Below are positions 25,874 to 34,831 of a stretch of DNA of 64,000 nt, in pieces; within the stretch, counting starts at the first letter, position 1, and the number at the start of each line of letters is the position of its first letter. Source of the DNA: Altibacter sp. (GTDB lineage Bacteria > Bacteroidota > Bacteroidia > Flavobacteriales > Flavobacteriaceae); NCBI RefSeq assembly GCF_019913785.1, contig NZ_JAIOHK010000001.1, positions 1 through 64,000 on the forward strand. Reading direction: 5' to 3'. The translations under genes were made by a program, and so were the position numbers. The notes beneath the pieces are model-generated. The model worked only from the letters and a program-made list of their open reading frames with translations, had not been told where the DNA came from and searched no databases.

Positions 25874-27997
25874 ATGTCCGACGAAAAATTGCCAAAAGAA
25901 AAGGAAAAACCCACCGAACAAGAAGCTATTGATACAGCAGTAAATTCATCTACAGACGAAGTTGCTTCGGAAGATACAAAAGCTGTTGTGGACAGCGAAA
26001 CAGCATCGCAAGAGCAAGCTGAAGAAAGTGTAGCGACCGAGACTACCGCTGAATTAGAGGAAGAAACCGCTAAAGTAGAAAGTAGTCCTTCAGAAGCAAA
26101 GAGTGAAACACCTTTAGAAGAGCAAAGCGAAACTCCATCCGAAGCTATCGAAGCGCCCAAGGCTAAAAAGGAAAAGCCCGCTGTTGAAAGTACCGAAGAC
26201 ACTTCAGAAGATGACGCAGATGAAGAAGATGAGGTAGCCTCATCGGATGATGAAGAGGAGGATGAACATACCGAAGAAGAAGATCACACAGATTATCACG
26301 CGCTTACAAAAAAGGAGTTAGTCGCTGCTTTTGGGAAATTAATGAGCAGCAAACCAATTCAGGAGATCAAAAATGAGGTAGAAGAGATCAAAACCGAATT
26401 CAATGCCAAATTTGCTGAGGATCTGGAGCACAAAAAGGAAGAATTCCTGACCGAAGGCGGTAATATTATTGACTTTCATTATACTACTCCGCTTAAGAAA
26501 GAATTCAATTCGCTATACTTCGATTATAAAGAAAAACGCAATAATCACTATAAAAATTTAAAGAAAGATCTACAGGCTAACTTTAACAGAAGGCAGGAAT
26601 TAATTGAGGAATTGAAGGGGCTATTAAATGCCGAAGAGAACATAAATACCACCTACAAACATTTTAAAGACATCCAAGAACGGTGGCATTTGGCGGGTCC
26701 CATTCCGCGAGACAAGTACAATATCATTTGGAATACCTACCATCACCACGTTGAAAACTTTTACGACTTCTTACACCTTAACCGAGAATTTAGAGATTTA
26801 GATTTCAAGCACAATCTTGAACAGAAGTTAAAACTTATTGGAAGAGCCGAAGAGCTTTCACAGGAAGCAGACATCAACAAAGCGTTTAGGGAGTTACAGA
26901 TGCTGCACAAGATGTGGAAAGAAGAAATTGGACCGGTAGCCAAGGAGTTTCGTGAAGAGGTATGGGATAAGTTTAGCAGTTTCACCAAAATTGTACACGA
27001 CAGACGTCATGAACTTTTAAAAGATCAAGAAAAAGAGTTTGAAGTCAATTTTGAAAAGAAAAAACAACTTGTAGAAAGCATTAGTCAAATCACTTCTGAA
27101 ACGAAAGCAAGTCACCAATCTTGGCAAAATGCCATAAAAAAGGTACAGGAATTACGGGATGCTTATTTTGAAACCGGGAAAGTTCCTCGTGCCAACAATA
27201 AGGAAATTTGGTCTCTTTTTAAAGACGCCACGCGCCAGTTTAATCGTGAGAAGAATGCGTTCTATAAAAATCAGAAAAAAGAACAATACAAGAACTTGGA
27301 GCAAAAGTTGGAACTCATTAAGATTGCTGAAGCCAACAAGGACAGCGATGATTTTGAAGTTGTGACTCCTCTGATGAAAAAGATTCAGAGCGACTGGAAA
27401 CAAATTGGTCATGTACCTCGCAAGGACAGCGACAAGATCTGGAAACAATTTAAAGGCGCTTGTAACCATTATTTTAATCAGTTACACGCCCAAAAGAACG
27501 AAGCCAATAAGGAAGAGGTAGCGCATTACGAAGCCAAATCGCAACTTCTTGAAGCTTTATCTTCCTTCGAACTTACAGGAGATCACAAGGCAGATCTAAA
27601 AAATATCAAGGCGCAAATCGCTTCTTGGAAAGAAATAGGACGCGTTCCCTATAACAAACGGAATATCGAGCGTAAGTTCAATAAGGTTTTAGACGGCTTG
27701 TTCGGGCAATTGAATCTCGGGAAAAAAGAAACCGAGCTTATCAAATTTGAAAATAAGCTGAATTCGATGGTGTCTCAGGAGGATGAACGAAAGCTTCAGA
27801 ATGAACAGTTCTTCATCTCGAAAAAAATTGGCGAGACAAAGGACGAGATCAGACAATTGGAAAACAACCTGGGATTCTTTCAGAATACAGAAAGTGAAAA
27901 CCCGTTGGTAAAAGAGGTGCATAAAAATATAGCCAAACACAAAGAACAATTGGAAGTTTGGAAGGCCAAGCTGTCTAAGATCAAATCCATTCAATAA
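25874..27997 (+). CDS. DUF349 domain-containing protein
   Basis: The ATG at 25874 is preferred over a TTG nine bases upstream, giving 707 residues. The first 130 residues are very acidic and Ser/Thr/Ala/Glu-rich and probably disordered. The rest holds about five DUF349 helical repeats, recognisable by recurring W-x-x-(I/A)G-x-(V/I)PR motifs (for example WHLAGPIPRDK, WKQIGHVPRKD, WKEIGRVPYNK). Function is unknown; the helical arrays suggest a cytoplasmic structural or RNA/protein-binding role. It lies 102 bases after aroE and nine bases before a methyltransferase gene. Confidence 0.9.
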   Translation: MSDEKLPKEKEKPTEQEAIDTAVNSSTDEVASEDTKAVVDSETASQEQAEESVATETTAELEEETAKVESSPSEAKSETPLEEQSETPSEAIEAPKAKKEKPAVESTEDTSEDDADEEDEVASSDDEEEDEHTEEEDHTDYHALTKKELVAAFGKLMSSKPIQEIKNEVEEIKTEFNAKFAEDLEHKKEEFLTEGGNIIDFHYTTPLKKEFNSLYFDYKEKRNNHYKNLKKDLQANFNRRQELIEELKGLLNAEENINTTYKHFKDIQERWHLAGPIPRDKYNIIWNTYHHHVENFYDFLHLNREFRDLDFKHNLEQKLKLIGRAEELSQEADINKAFRELQMLHKMWKEEIGPVAKEFREEVWDKFSSFTKIVHDRRHELLKDQEKEFEVNFEKKKQLVESISQITSETKASHQSWQNAIKKVQELRDAYFETGKVPRANNKEIWSLFKDATRQFNREKNAFYKNQKKEQYKNLEQKLELIKIAEANKDSDDFEVVTPLMKKIQSDWKQIGHVPRKDSDKIWKQFKGACNHYFNQLHAQKNEANKEEVAHYEAKSQLLEALSSFELTGDHKADLKNIKAQIASWKEIGRVPYNKRNIERKFNKVLDGLFGQLNLGKKETELIKFENKLNSMVSQEDERKLQNEQFFISKKIGETKDEIRQLENNLGFFQNTESENPLVKEVHKNIAKHKEQLEVWKAKLSKIKSIQ

Positions 27998-28006
27998 CAT
28001 CGCCCT

Positions 28007-28639
28007 ATGGTACCCTGTATTATGTGCCATAGTGATCGTACCCAACCACTTGGCGTTTTTCAAGAGGTCCCTTATTTTCGGTGCAGGAATTGCCATACCG
28101 TGTACAAGGATCCCGTCCAATTTTTAGATCCTGAAACTGAAAAGCAACGCTATTTATTACATAAGAATGATGTGGACGATATTCATTACCAGCAGTTCGT
28201 GAAGCCCATATTCGATGCGGTTGTTCAGAAATACAACAGCAATTGCCTCGGTTTGGATTTTGGAGCAGGAAGCGGCCCGGTGATCACAAAATTATTACGG
28301 GACAGAGGGTATTCGATGTCGCTTTACGATCCTTTTTTTTATCCTGACACCGCTGTACTTGAACCTACCTATGACTTTATAGTCTGTTGTGAGGTAATAG
28401 AGCATTTCCATAATCCTTCGAAAGAATTCCAGCTGTTGTTCGACCTGTTAAAACCTCAAGGAAGGCTGTTTTGCATGAGTGAACTATTGCCCGAACAGGA
28501 AAATTTTGAAGCTTGGTATTATAAAAATGATCCCACACATGTTATTTTCTATTCCGAAGAAAACTTAGATTGGATCAAGGAACGGTTTGGATTTTTTGAA
28601 GTAATCGCAGAGGGAAGATTGATCTCCTTTAGTAAATAA
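28007..28639 (+). CDS. Class I SAM-dependent methyltransferase with N-terminal zinc-ribbon-like motif
   Basis: A 210-residue protein. Residues 4-29 hold two CxxC pairs (C4/C7 and C26/C29) with the arrangement of a small zinc ribbon. The methyltransferase domain follows: LGLDFGAGSGPV (SAM-binding motif I, about 83-94), FIVCCEVIEH (motif II region, about 125) and LLKPQGRLFCMSEL. Similar proteins are found near glycan genes and among tRNA or small-molecule methyltransferases; the substrate cannot be named. It converges on mazG with 16 bases between the ends and no obvious terminator. Confidence 0.87.
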   Translation: MVPCIMCHSDRTQPLGVFQEVPYFRCRNCHTVYKDPVQFLDPETEKQRYLLHKNDVDDIHYQQFVKPIFDAVVQKYNSNCLGLDFGAGSGPVITKLLRDRGYSMSLYDPFFYPDTAVLEPTYDFIVCCEVIEHFHNPSKEFQLLFDLLKPQGRLFCMSELLPEQENFEAWYYKNDPTHVIFYSEENLDWIKERFGFFEVIAEGRLISFSK

Positions 28640-28655
28640 CCTCAAAAACCAGTAA

Positions 28656-29429
28656 CTACAATTTTTTTGCCTCTTCCCAATACACATCCATTTCGGCCAG
28701 TGTCATTTCTTTCATGGATTTACCAAGTGCTTTCGCCTTACTTTCCAAATACTGAAATCGTTTAATAAATTTCTTATTGGTGCGTTCCAGGGCGTTTTCA
28801 GGATCTACTTTTAAGAATCGGGCGTAGTTGATCATAGAGAAAAGTACATCGCCAAACTCGGCTTCAATCTTCGTTTCACTCCCCTCCTTTACTTCGTGTT
28901 GTAATTCTTCAAGCTCTTCTTTTAATTTTTCAAAGACTTGATTAGGTTCCTCCCAATCGAAACCTACTCCCGCTACCTTATCCTGTATACGGTTGGCTTT
29001 TACCAAGGCCGGCAACGATTTTGGAACCCCTTCCAGAACACTTGTTTTGCCCTCCTTCAGCTTTAAATTTTCCCAATTGCGTTTTACTTCTTCTTCATCG
29101 GCGACTGTTATATCTCCATAAATATGCGGGTGTCGCGAAATAAGTTTATCGCATATATCATTGGCGACATCACCGATATCGAAATCCTTGGTTTCACTTC
29201 CAATTTTGGCGTAGAAAACGATGTGTAGCAACAGATCGCCCAGCTCCTTTTTAACCTCCTGAAGGTCATTCTCCAGTATCGCATCCCCCAGCTCATAGGT
29301 CTCCTCTATGGTAAGATGGCGAAGCGACAATAGTGTCTGCTTTTTATCCCAGGGGCATTGCTCCCGCAATTCATCCATGATGGTTAGGAGTCGGTCGAAA
29401 GCTTGTAACTGATCTTCTCTAGAGTTCAT
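28656..29429 (-). CDS. mazG: Nucleoside triphosphate pyrophosphohydrolase MazG
   Basis: A 257-residue all-alpha NTP pyrophosphatase that hydrolyses (d)NTPs to monophosphates and pyrophosphate as a house-cleaning activity. Two MazG modules are seen: the N-terminal one with CPWDKKQTLLSL, EETYELGDAI and KKELGDLLLHI, and the C-terminal one with EELEELQHE and AEFGDVLFSM, the acidic residues being the metal ligands. Length is typical of the two-domain form. A -7 box TAGTTTTG ends five bases before the start codon, suggesting a leaderless message. Confidence 0.95.
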   Translation of the reverse strand: MNSREDQLQAFDRLLTIMDELREQCPWDKKQTLLSLRHLTIEETYELGDAILENDLQEVKKELGDLLLHIVFYAKIGSETKDFDIGDVANDICDKLISRHPHIYGDITVADEEEVKRNWENLKLKEGKTSVLEGVPKSLPALVKANRIQDKVAGVGFDWEEPNQVFEKLKEELEELQHEVKEGSETKIEAEFGDVLFSMINYARFLKVDPENALERTNKKFIKRFQYLESKAKALGKSMKEMTLAEMDVYWEEAKKL

Positions 29430-29434
29430 ATGGA

Positions 29435-29442
29435 CAAAACTA
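29435..29442 (-). promoter_or_regulatory. -7 box of mazG
   Basis: Read on the minus strand the bases are TAGTTTTG, a full match to TAnnTTTG, ending five bases before the mazG ATG. A -33 TTG is not clear. Confidence 0.4.
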
Positions 29443-29488
29443 CCACAAATGACCTTCAGAATTAAACGGAGTTATTAAATTTCATTAA

Positions 29489-29521
29489 CAAAAAAACCCG
29501 CAGATCAAAAAGAAGTGCGGG
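29489..29521 (-). terminator. Terminator of the DUF5606 gene
   Basis: A GC-rich 6-bp stem (CCCGCA/TGCGGG) with a 13-base loop is followed on the minus strand by a run of T. It lies about 20 bases after the DUF5606 stop. Confidence 0.75.
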
Positions 29522-29542
29522 CTATCAACTTGTTTAAATTGC

Positions 29543-30088
29543 TTATGTTTTTCTAGCCGATGTATTTTTGCCGGTTGCTCCCTTCTTGGTAGAAGATGCT
29601 TTTGCACCAGCCATCGGATTTGCTGTTTTTGGTGTTGCACTCGTCTTAGGTTCTACCCCCTTGGTAGCTTCTTTTATTTCTGAATCGGCCGAGGCTTCCG
29701 CTTCTGAAAAATCGGTCAATCCTTTTTTCTGAAGCAAATTATACCACTGCACCACTTTCTTTATATCGCTTGGATATACACGGTCTTCGTCGTAATCGGG
29801 CAATACTCCGAAAAAGTACTCTTCCAGTTCATCCTTGGATGCTTTATGACTAATAGCCGCTCCTCCATTTTCCTTTTCCTGAATCTTAGTAAACACCACA
29901 CGTAAGGGTACTTCTTCGGTAAGGGTGTAGATTGCAATTTCGCTTAACAGACTTACATTTTGTCGTGCGCTCACGCTTATTTTCTTTCCGTCAAGTAATG
30001 ATTCGGCTAAAAACCCGCTTCTGGTTTGTGTTTTCAACTCGTAAAGTCCGGGTTTTCCGGCAATTGATAAGATTTTTTCTAAACTCAT
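29543..30088 (-). CDS. DUF5606 family protein
   Basis: A 181-residue protein. The first 130 residues match the Bacteroidota-specific DUF5606 family: the opening LEKILSIAGKPGLYELK and a middle YPSDIKKVVQWYN segment. The last 40 residues are Ala/Lys/Thr-rich and probably unstructured. No signal peptide or membrane segment is present, so it is cytoplasmic. Function is unknown. It lies 62 bases downstream of def and could be cotranscribed with ruvX and def. Confidence 0.85.
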   Translation of the reverse strand: MSLEKILSIAGKPGLYELKTQTRSGFLAESLLDGKKISVSARQNVSLLSEIAIYTLTEEVPLRVVFTKIQEKENGGAAISHKASKDELEEYFFGVLPDYDEDRVYPSDIKKVVQWYNLLQKKGLTDFSEAEASADSEIKEATKGVEPKTSATPKTANPMAGAKASSTKKGATGKNTSARKT

Positions 30089-30150
30089 ATCGTATAACCT
30101 AAATTTAAGGGTCGCAAATATCTCTTGTTTCTAGTATATTTCCAAAGATG

Positions 30151-30741
30151 TTAACGTTTCTTTTTAGCCAAAGGAAAACGCATTCGATAATTCACTTCGA
30201 TCTTTCCTTTTGAAATATTGGCTAATTTTCCTTTTATCAAACGTTTTTTTAAGACAGAAAGTTTATCGGTAAATAAAATTCCTTCAATATGATCGTACTC
30301 ATGTTGAATGATACGAGCGACGATCCCTTCAAAGGTGTCTGTATGTTTTTTAAACTGCTCATCGAAATATTCCATCCTAATCTTTGGTTTCCGAAAGACA
30401 TCTTCATTGATTTCGGGAATACTTAGACAGCCTTCATTAAAGGCCCATTCGTCACCTTCTTCTTCTAGTATTTTTGCATTAATAAAGACTTTTTTAAAGG
30501 TAGATACATATTCCTGTTCAGCTTCGGTAAGGTCTTCATCATCTTCAAAAGGCGTGGCATCTACTATAAATAAGCGTATGGATTCACCAATTTGCGGCGC
30601 GGCGAGGCCAATCCCCCTTGCTCCATACATGGTATCAAACATATTTTCAAGCAGTGTATCTAATTTTGGATATTCCGCCGTAATCTCCTTGCCTTTTTTC
30701 CGAAGTACCGGATCTCCGTATGCCACTATAGGTAATATCAT
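30151..30741 (-). CDS. def: Peptide deformylase
   Basis: A 196-residue Fe/Zn hydrolase that removes the formyl group from nascent proteins. All three motifs are present: GIGLAAPQIG (about 44), EGCLSIP (about 104) with the metal-ligand cysteine, and QHEYDHIEG (about 146) with the HEXXH-type ligands and catalytic glutamate. A short acidic insertion between the first two motifs is common in Bacteroidota. It begins six bases after the ruvX stop, so they form an operon. Confidence 0.97.
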   Translation of the reverse strand: MILPIVAYGDPVLRKKGKEITAEYPKLDTLLENMFDTMYGARGIGLAAPQIGESIRLFIVDATPFEDDEDLTEAEQEYVSTFKKVFINAKILEEEGDEWAFNEGCLSIPEINEDVFRKPKIRMEYFDEQFKKHTDTFEGIVARIIQHEYDHIEGILFTDKLSVLKKRLIKGKLANISKGKIEVNYRMRFPLAKKKR

Positions 30742-30747
30742 TGTAAT

Positions 30748-31158
30748 CTATTTATTATACAAATAATCCTGAAGGATAATTGTTGCGCTAATCTCATCTA
30801 TTAGTGCCTTATTTTGACGCTGTTTCTTCTTCAAACCACTATCAATCATAGTTTGAAATGCCATTTTACTGGTAAACCGTTCGTCGACTCTTTTAACGGG
30901 TAACTTTGGAAATACCACTGAAAATTTGGTCAAAAATTTCTGAATTTCCACTTCCACATCACTATGGGTACCATCCTTTTGTTTGGGTTCGCCTACTATC
31001 ACAATGTCTACTTTTTCTGAAGCAAAATAGCCTTCCAAAAAAGCCAGCAATTCTTTGGTCGCGATGGTTGTTAAACCCGATGCAATCAACTGCATTTCAT
31101 CGGTTACAGCAATGCCGGTTCGTTTCGTTCCAAAGTCTATGGCTAGTATGCGTCCCAT
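30748..31158 (-). CDS. ruvX: Holliday junction resolvase-like / pre-16S rRNA nuclease RuvX (YqgF)
   Basis: A 136-residue RNase H-fold nuclease. The opening ILAIDFGTKRTGIA contains the first catalytic aspartate (D8); VDIVIVGEPKQKDG and RVDERFTS supply the further acidic residues, and ALIDEISATIILQDYL ends the protein. YqgF was proposed as a Holliday junction resolvase and is shown in E. coli to help mature the 16S rRNA 5' end. It is the first gene of a likely ruvX-def run. Confidence 0.94.
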   Translation of the reverse strand: MGRILAIDFGTKRTGIAVTDEMQLIASGLTTIATKELLAFLEGYFASEKVDIVIVGEPKQKDGTHSDVEVEIQKFLTKFSVVFPKLPVKRVDERFTSKMAFQTMIDSGLKKKQRQNKALIDEISATIILQDYLYNK

Positions 31159-31166
31159 TCAGTTTG

Positions 31167-31174
31167 CAAAAATA
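31167..31174 (-). promoter_or_regulatory. -7 box of the ruvX-def operon
   Basis: On the minus strand this is TATTTTTG, eight bases upstream of the ruvX ATG. The leader would be only a few bases long. Confidence 0.42.
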
Positions 31175-31241
31175 AGGCAATAGTATATAGCATGCTAATT
31201 TATTTACTTCTGGGGGCCTTGAGTGATTCTTTGTTAGTAAG

Positions 31242-31271
31242 TTTGCAATTGTATTACTATGTTTATATTCG
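31242..31271 (+). promoter_or_regulatory. Candidate dapD promoter
   Basis: TTTG, an 18-base spacer and TATATTCG resemble the -33/-7 pattern, with one mismatch in the -7 box, ending 15 bases before the dapD ATG. Confidence 0.35.
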
Positions 31272-31286
31272 TAAATATCCTGAAGA

Positions 31287-32102
31287 ATGACCCAACTGCA
31301 ACAACTCATTGAAAAAGCATGGGAAGACCGCTCCCTTTTACAAAATCCCGAAATCATAGCTGCCATTCGAGAGGTGGTTCGCCTTTGTGATGAGGGACAA
31401 TTGCGCTGTGCACAACCTACATCCACGGGCTGGCAGGTAAATGAATGGGTTAAAAAGGCCGTGGTCTTGTATTTCCCCATTCAGAAAATGGAGCGTATGG
31501 AAGTGGGTATCTTCGAATACCACGATAAAATTCCGTTAAAAAGAGGCTATGAAGAAAAAGGAATCCGCGTGGTTCCACATGCGGTTGCCAGACACGGAGC
31601 GTATATTTCGAAAGGCGTCATACTGATGCCAAGCTATGTAAATATTGGTGCTTATGTGGATGAGGGCACCATGGTAGATACTTGGGCAACGGTGGGATCT
31701 TGCGCTCAGATTGGCAAGAACGTTCATCTAAGCGGTGGTGTTGGAATTGGCGGTGTATTAGAACCCCTTCAAGCCGCTCCTGTGATTATCGAAGACAATG
31801 CGTTTATAGGTTCCCGATCCATCGTAGTGGAAGGTGTTCGCGTTGAATCTGAAGCCGTTTTAGGAGCCAATGTGGTTCTCACTGCTTCTACTAAAATTAT
31901 CGATGTGACCGGAAGTACACCAAAAGAAATGAAAGGGCTGGTTCCCGCTCGGTCTGTGGTGATTCCGGGCAGTTATACAAAACAATTTCCTGCGGGAGAA
32001 TACCAGGTGTCCTGTGCTTTAATAATCGGGAAACGGAAAGAAAGCACCAATAAAAAAACATCCCTGAACGACGCCTTACGTGAATATGATGTGGCCGTTT
32101 AA
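31287..32102 (+). CDS. dapD: 2,3,4,5-tetrahydropyridine-2,6-dicarboxylate N-succinyltransferase
   Basis: A 271-residue acyltransferase in the succinylase branch of lysine and diaminopimelate synthesis. After a helical N-terminal domain (about 1-105) comes a left-handed beta helix with hexapeptide repeats (VNIGAYVDEGTMVDTWATVG and onwards) and the GGVGIGGVLEP loop. A C-terminal strand region ends ALREYDVAV. Together with lysA at 57.4 kb it shows that the organism makes meso-diaminopimelate and lysine by this route. Confidence 0.97.
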   Translation: MTQLQQLIEKAWEDRSLLQNPEIIAAIREVVRLCDEGQLRCAQPTSTGWQVNEWVKKAVVLYFPIQKMERMEVGIFEYHDKIPLKRGYEEKGIRVVPHAVARHGAYISKGVILMPSYVNIGAYVDEGTMVDTWATVGSCAQIGKNVHLSGGVGIGGVLEPLQAAPVIIEDNAFIGSRSIVVEGVRVESEAVLGANVVLTASTKIIDVTGSTPKEMKGLVPARSVVIPGSYTKQFPAGEYQVSCALIIGKRKESTNKKTSLNDALREYDVAV

Positions 32103-32150
32103 TTGGGACTTTTAGAAAATAAGTACTACCAAAATAATCTATTGTAAATT

Positions 32151-33212
32151 TTGAAAATTCTTGTAATTCAGCATAAGATGATCGGTGATGTGCTCACCTC
32201 CTCCCTATTGTTTGAAATACTACAAACGCATTTTCCTTCGGCCCAATTGGATTATCTAATTAACAGTAACACATTGGCGGTAGTAGAAAACAATCCATTC
32301 ATCAATAAATACTGGTTGTATTCAAAAGAACTTGAAATGTCAAGTCAGTTGGGAAAGGCATTTCGGGAAAGCATAATAGCCGAAAAGTACGATGTCGTCA
32401 TCGATGTCTATTCCAAATTAGGAAGTGCTATCCTCACCAAAAAGACAGCGGCCAAAACTAGGATTGGGTATCGAAAATGGTATACCAAACACAAATACAG
32501 CCATACATTTGTTCCGAAAACGATATCGAAAAAAGACGAAGGGCTGGCCATTGAAAATAGGGTAATGTTGTTGGAGCCTTTGATAGGCCAGATTGAAGAC
32601 ATCCCAAAGCCGAAGATTTACTTACTTCCTGAAGAAATTGACGCCGCAAGCAAGATATTGACCAATCATGGGATTGATCTGAAAAAACCGCTCTTTATGA
32701 TCGGTATTCTGGGAAGCGGTGAAAAGAAATCCTATCCCCTGCCCTATATGGCGAATTTGTTGGATTTTGTAGTTGCTGAAACCCAAGGCCAACTCATATT
32801 CAACTATATACCGTCACAACAAGCCGAAGCAGACAGGCTGTATGAAATGTGTTCTGAAATGACCCAAAAACATATTGTTAAGGAGGTCTATGGAAAGGAT
32901 CTCCGTCAGTTTTTAGCACTTACCAAACACTGCACGGCACTTATTGGTAACGAGGGTGGTGCTGTTAATATGGCTAAGGCATTGTCTAGTCCAACATTTT
33001 CAATCTTCGCTCCATGGATCTTAAAAGAAGCATGGAATAGTTACGAGGCCGGTGGAGAAAATGCTTCGGTTCACCTCAAAGATTTTTATCCAGAACTGTA
33101 TACCCAACATCCAAAAAAGCTGAAGAAAAAGGCGGACAACTTATACAGACAATTTGCTCCCGATTTTATTCTCCCGGAATTACGGAAGTTTCTAGCTCGA
33201 TGGCATGTTTAA
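32151..33212 (+). CDS. Glycosyltransferase family 9 (heptosyltransferase-like)
   Basis: A 353-residue GT-B enzyme beginning with TTG; the sequence KILVIQHKMIGDVLTSSLLFE is the classic GT9 opening, so this start is well placed. Further landmarks are VVIDVYSKLGSA, the KSYPL segment and the donor-site GNEGGAVNMAKAL (about 265). Relatives add heptose or similar sugars to the lipopolysaccharide core on the cytoplasmic face. It starts a cluster of surface-glycan genes, and its 3' end overlaps the convergent glycosyltransferase gene by four bases. Confidence 0.9.
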   Translation: MKILVIQHKMIGDVLTSSLLFEILQTHFPSAQLDYLINSNTLAVVENNPFINKYWLYSKELEMSSQLGKAFRESIIAEKYDVVIDVYSKLGSAILTKKTAAKTRIGYRKWYTKHKYSHTFVPKTISKKDEGLAIENRVMLLEPLIGQIEDIPKPKIYLLPEEIDAASKILTNHGIDLKKPLFMIGILGSGEKKSYPLPYMANLLDFVVAETQGQLIFNYIPSQQAEADRLYEMCSEMTQKHIVKEVYGKDLRQFLALTKHCTALIGNEGGAVNMAKALSSPTFSIFAPWILKEAWNSYEAGGENASVHLKDFYPELYTQHPKKLKKKADNLYRQFAPDFILPELRKFLARWHV

Positions 33213-34030
33213 CTTTTTATGATACCAAAAGGAGTATACACGGCTTTTTGATCTTTGGTAGCTTTTCGAATTTCGGCATTCTTTTCCAGCATTTCCGGTT
33301 TTACATACCCTCGCTCATGATCTAAATGTACGCAGATAGCCGAGTAACGCAATTGTTTTGCCTTGATTCCCAAATTAAAAAGTCGCTCTCCCAATTCGCG
33401 ATCCTCTCCTCCGTATTGCATGCGTTCGTCAAAACCATTAACCTTCACAATATCTGCCTTCCATCCCGATGCATTATGACCATTCCAGGTCGCTTCGGTA
33501 GGTGTGATCCAATTCAGGAATTTTTCCTTGAATCCCGCAGCCGTAAGTTTGTTATTCTTAAATGAAGGGCTTAGCCCATATTCCATAAGCCAATGAATAT
33601 CAAAGCAATTCTGATTCGCAATATCCTCTTCTGTGATTATTTCTGAAATGGCCATCGGTAGCTTAAAATACCCTCCCGAAAGGAAATAACCCTGTTCCTG
33701 AAACTTTAGATGTGTTTCAACAAAATCCTTACGAGGAATACAATCGCCGTCACTGAACAACAAATAATCGGTATTTGACGCTTCAATTGCCTTGTTAAGA
33801 ATCTTTGTCTTCTGAAAACCGTTGTCCTCATGCCAAACATGGAGGAGCTTCATTTTTGACCTGTTTATAAAATAATCGATCAAATCTTTTGTTTCAGTAG
33901 AAGAACCATCGTCAGCAATAACTACCTCAAAGTCGGTTTCGGTTTGATGCTCATATCCCCATAGTACTTTTTGTAACCATTCCGGCTGATTATATGTACT
34001 GATGATTACTGAAAGTTTGGGCCTTACCAT
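33209..34030 (-). CDS. Glycosyltransferase family 2 (chondroitin polymerase-like fold)
   Basis: A 273-residue GT-A enzyme. It opens KLSVIISTYNQPEWLQKVL, has VIADDGSSTET (about 38-48), the DxD-type FSDGDCIPRKD (about 92) and a later GEDRELGERLFNLG acceptor motif typical of galactosyltransferase-like GT2 proteins. There are no membrane spans, so it acts in the cytosol on nucleotide sugars, probably building a surface polysaccharide or lipopolysaccharide core. It is divergent from the next GT2 gene with only 39 bases between the starts. Confidence 0.92.
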   Translation of the reverse strand: MVRPKLSVIISTYNQPEWLQKVLWGYEHQTETDFEVVIADDGSSTETKDLIDYFINRSKMKLLHVWHEDNGFQKTKILNKAIEASNTDYLLFSDGDCIPRKDFVETHLKFQEQGYFLSGGYFKLPMAISEIITEEDIANQNCFDIHWLMEYGLSPSFKNNKLTAAGFKEKFLNWITPTEATWNGHNASGWKADIVKVNGFDERMQYGGEDRELGERLFNLGIKAKQLRYSAICVHLDHERGYVKPEMLEKNAEIRKATKDQKAVYTPFGIIKS

Positions 34031-34069
34031 TGTGTAAAAATAACTATTTTTACTGGTGAAATAAACTGC

Positions 34070-34831
34070 ATGTCAAAACTTAGTGCACTCCTTATTGTTT
34101 ATAATGAAATAAAGCAACTTCCCGATGCAATCGACACCGTTGCTTTTGCCGATGAGATCATTGTTATCGACTCGTATAGCAACGATGGCACCTATGAAGC
34201 GCTACTGAATGACAAGCGTGTACAAGTATTTCAGAAAAAATTTGGGGACTATGCCTCGCAACGCAATTTCGCGCTCTCTAAAGCAGCCCATGAATGGGTC
34301 TTGTTTATAGATGCAGACGAACGGATCCCCGAGGTCCTTCGAGAGGAAATTCAGCAGACCCTACTTGGCAATCCACACATCGCGGCCTATTATTTTTATA
34401 GGCAGTTTATGTATAAGGGAAAACCACTGCGATTCAGCGGATTGCAAACCGACAAGATCTACCGCCTTTTCAAGAAAGATAGGGCTTCCTATATTCCGTC
34501 TAAATTGGTGCATGAAAACCTCGAAGTTGTTGGAGAAAGTGGGATGCTAAAGCATAAATTGTTACATTTCTTCTACGAAGATTACGAGACTTATAAAGGA
34601 AAGATGATTGCGTATGGCAAGTTAAAAGGAAAGGAATTATTTCTGAAAGGCGAGCGTTACAGCCTGTTAAAACGATATCTTAAACCACTGTATAAATTCC
34701 TGACACATTATATCATCCGACTCGGAATTTTGGATGGTAAGAAGGGTTGGATTATCAGCAAACTCAACGCGTTAAGCGTTTCCGAACGCTACAGAGAACT
34801 CAGAAGGTTACAAAGGCTATCTCCAGAATAG
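34070..34831 (+). CDS. Glycosyltransferase family 2 (WaaE/KdtX-like)
   Basis: A 253-residue GT-A protein. It starts LSALLIVYNEIKQLPDAI, continues DEIIVIDSYSNDGT and has the DxD-like LFIDADERIP (about 82), then RFSGLQTDKIYRLFKK. This pattern matches the WaaE/KdtX group that adds glucose to the inner lipopolysaccharide core. The C-terminal 60 residues are basic, as expected for a membrane-surface enzyme. The 3' end overlaps the convergent kinase gene by 15 bases. Confidence 0.92.
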   Translation: MSKLSALLIVYNEIKQLPDAIDTVAFADEIIVIDSYSNDGTYEALLNDKRVQVFQKKFGDYASQRNFALSKAAHEWVLFIDADERIPEVLREEIQQTLLGNPHIAAYYFYRQFMYKGKPLRFSGLQTDKIYRLFKKDRASYIPSKLVHENLEVVGESGMLKHKLLHFFYEDYETYKGKMIAYGKLKGKELFLKGERYSLLKRYLKPLYKFLTHYIIRLGILDGKKGWIISKLNALSVSERYRELRRLQRLSPE

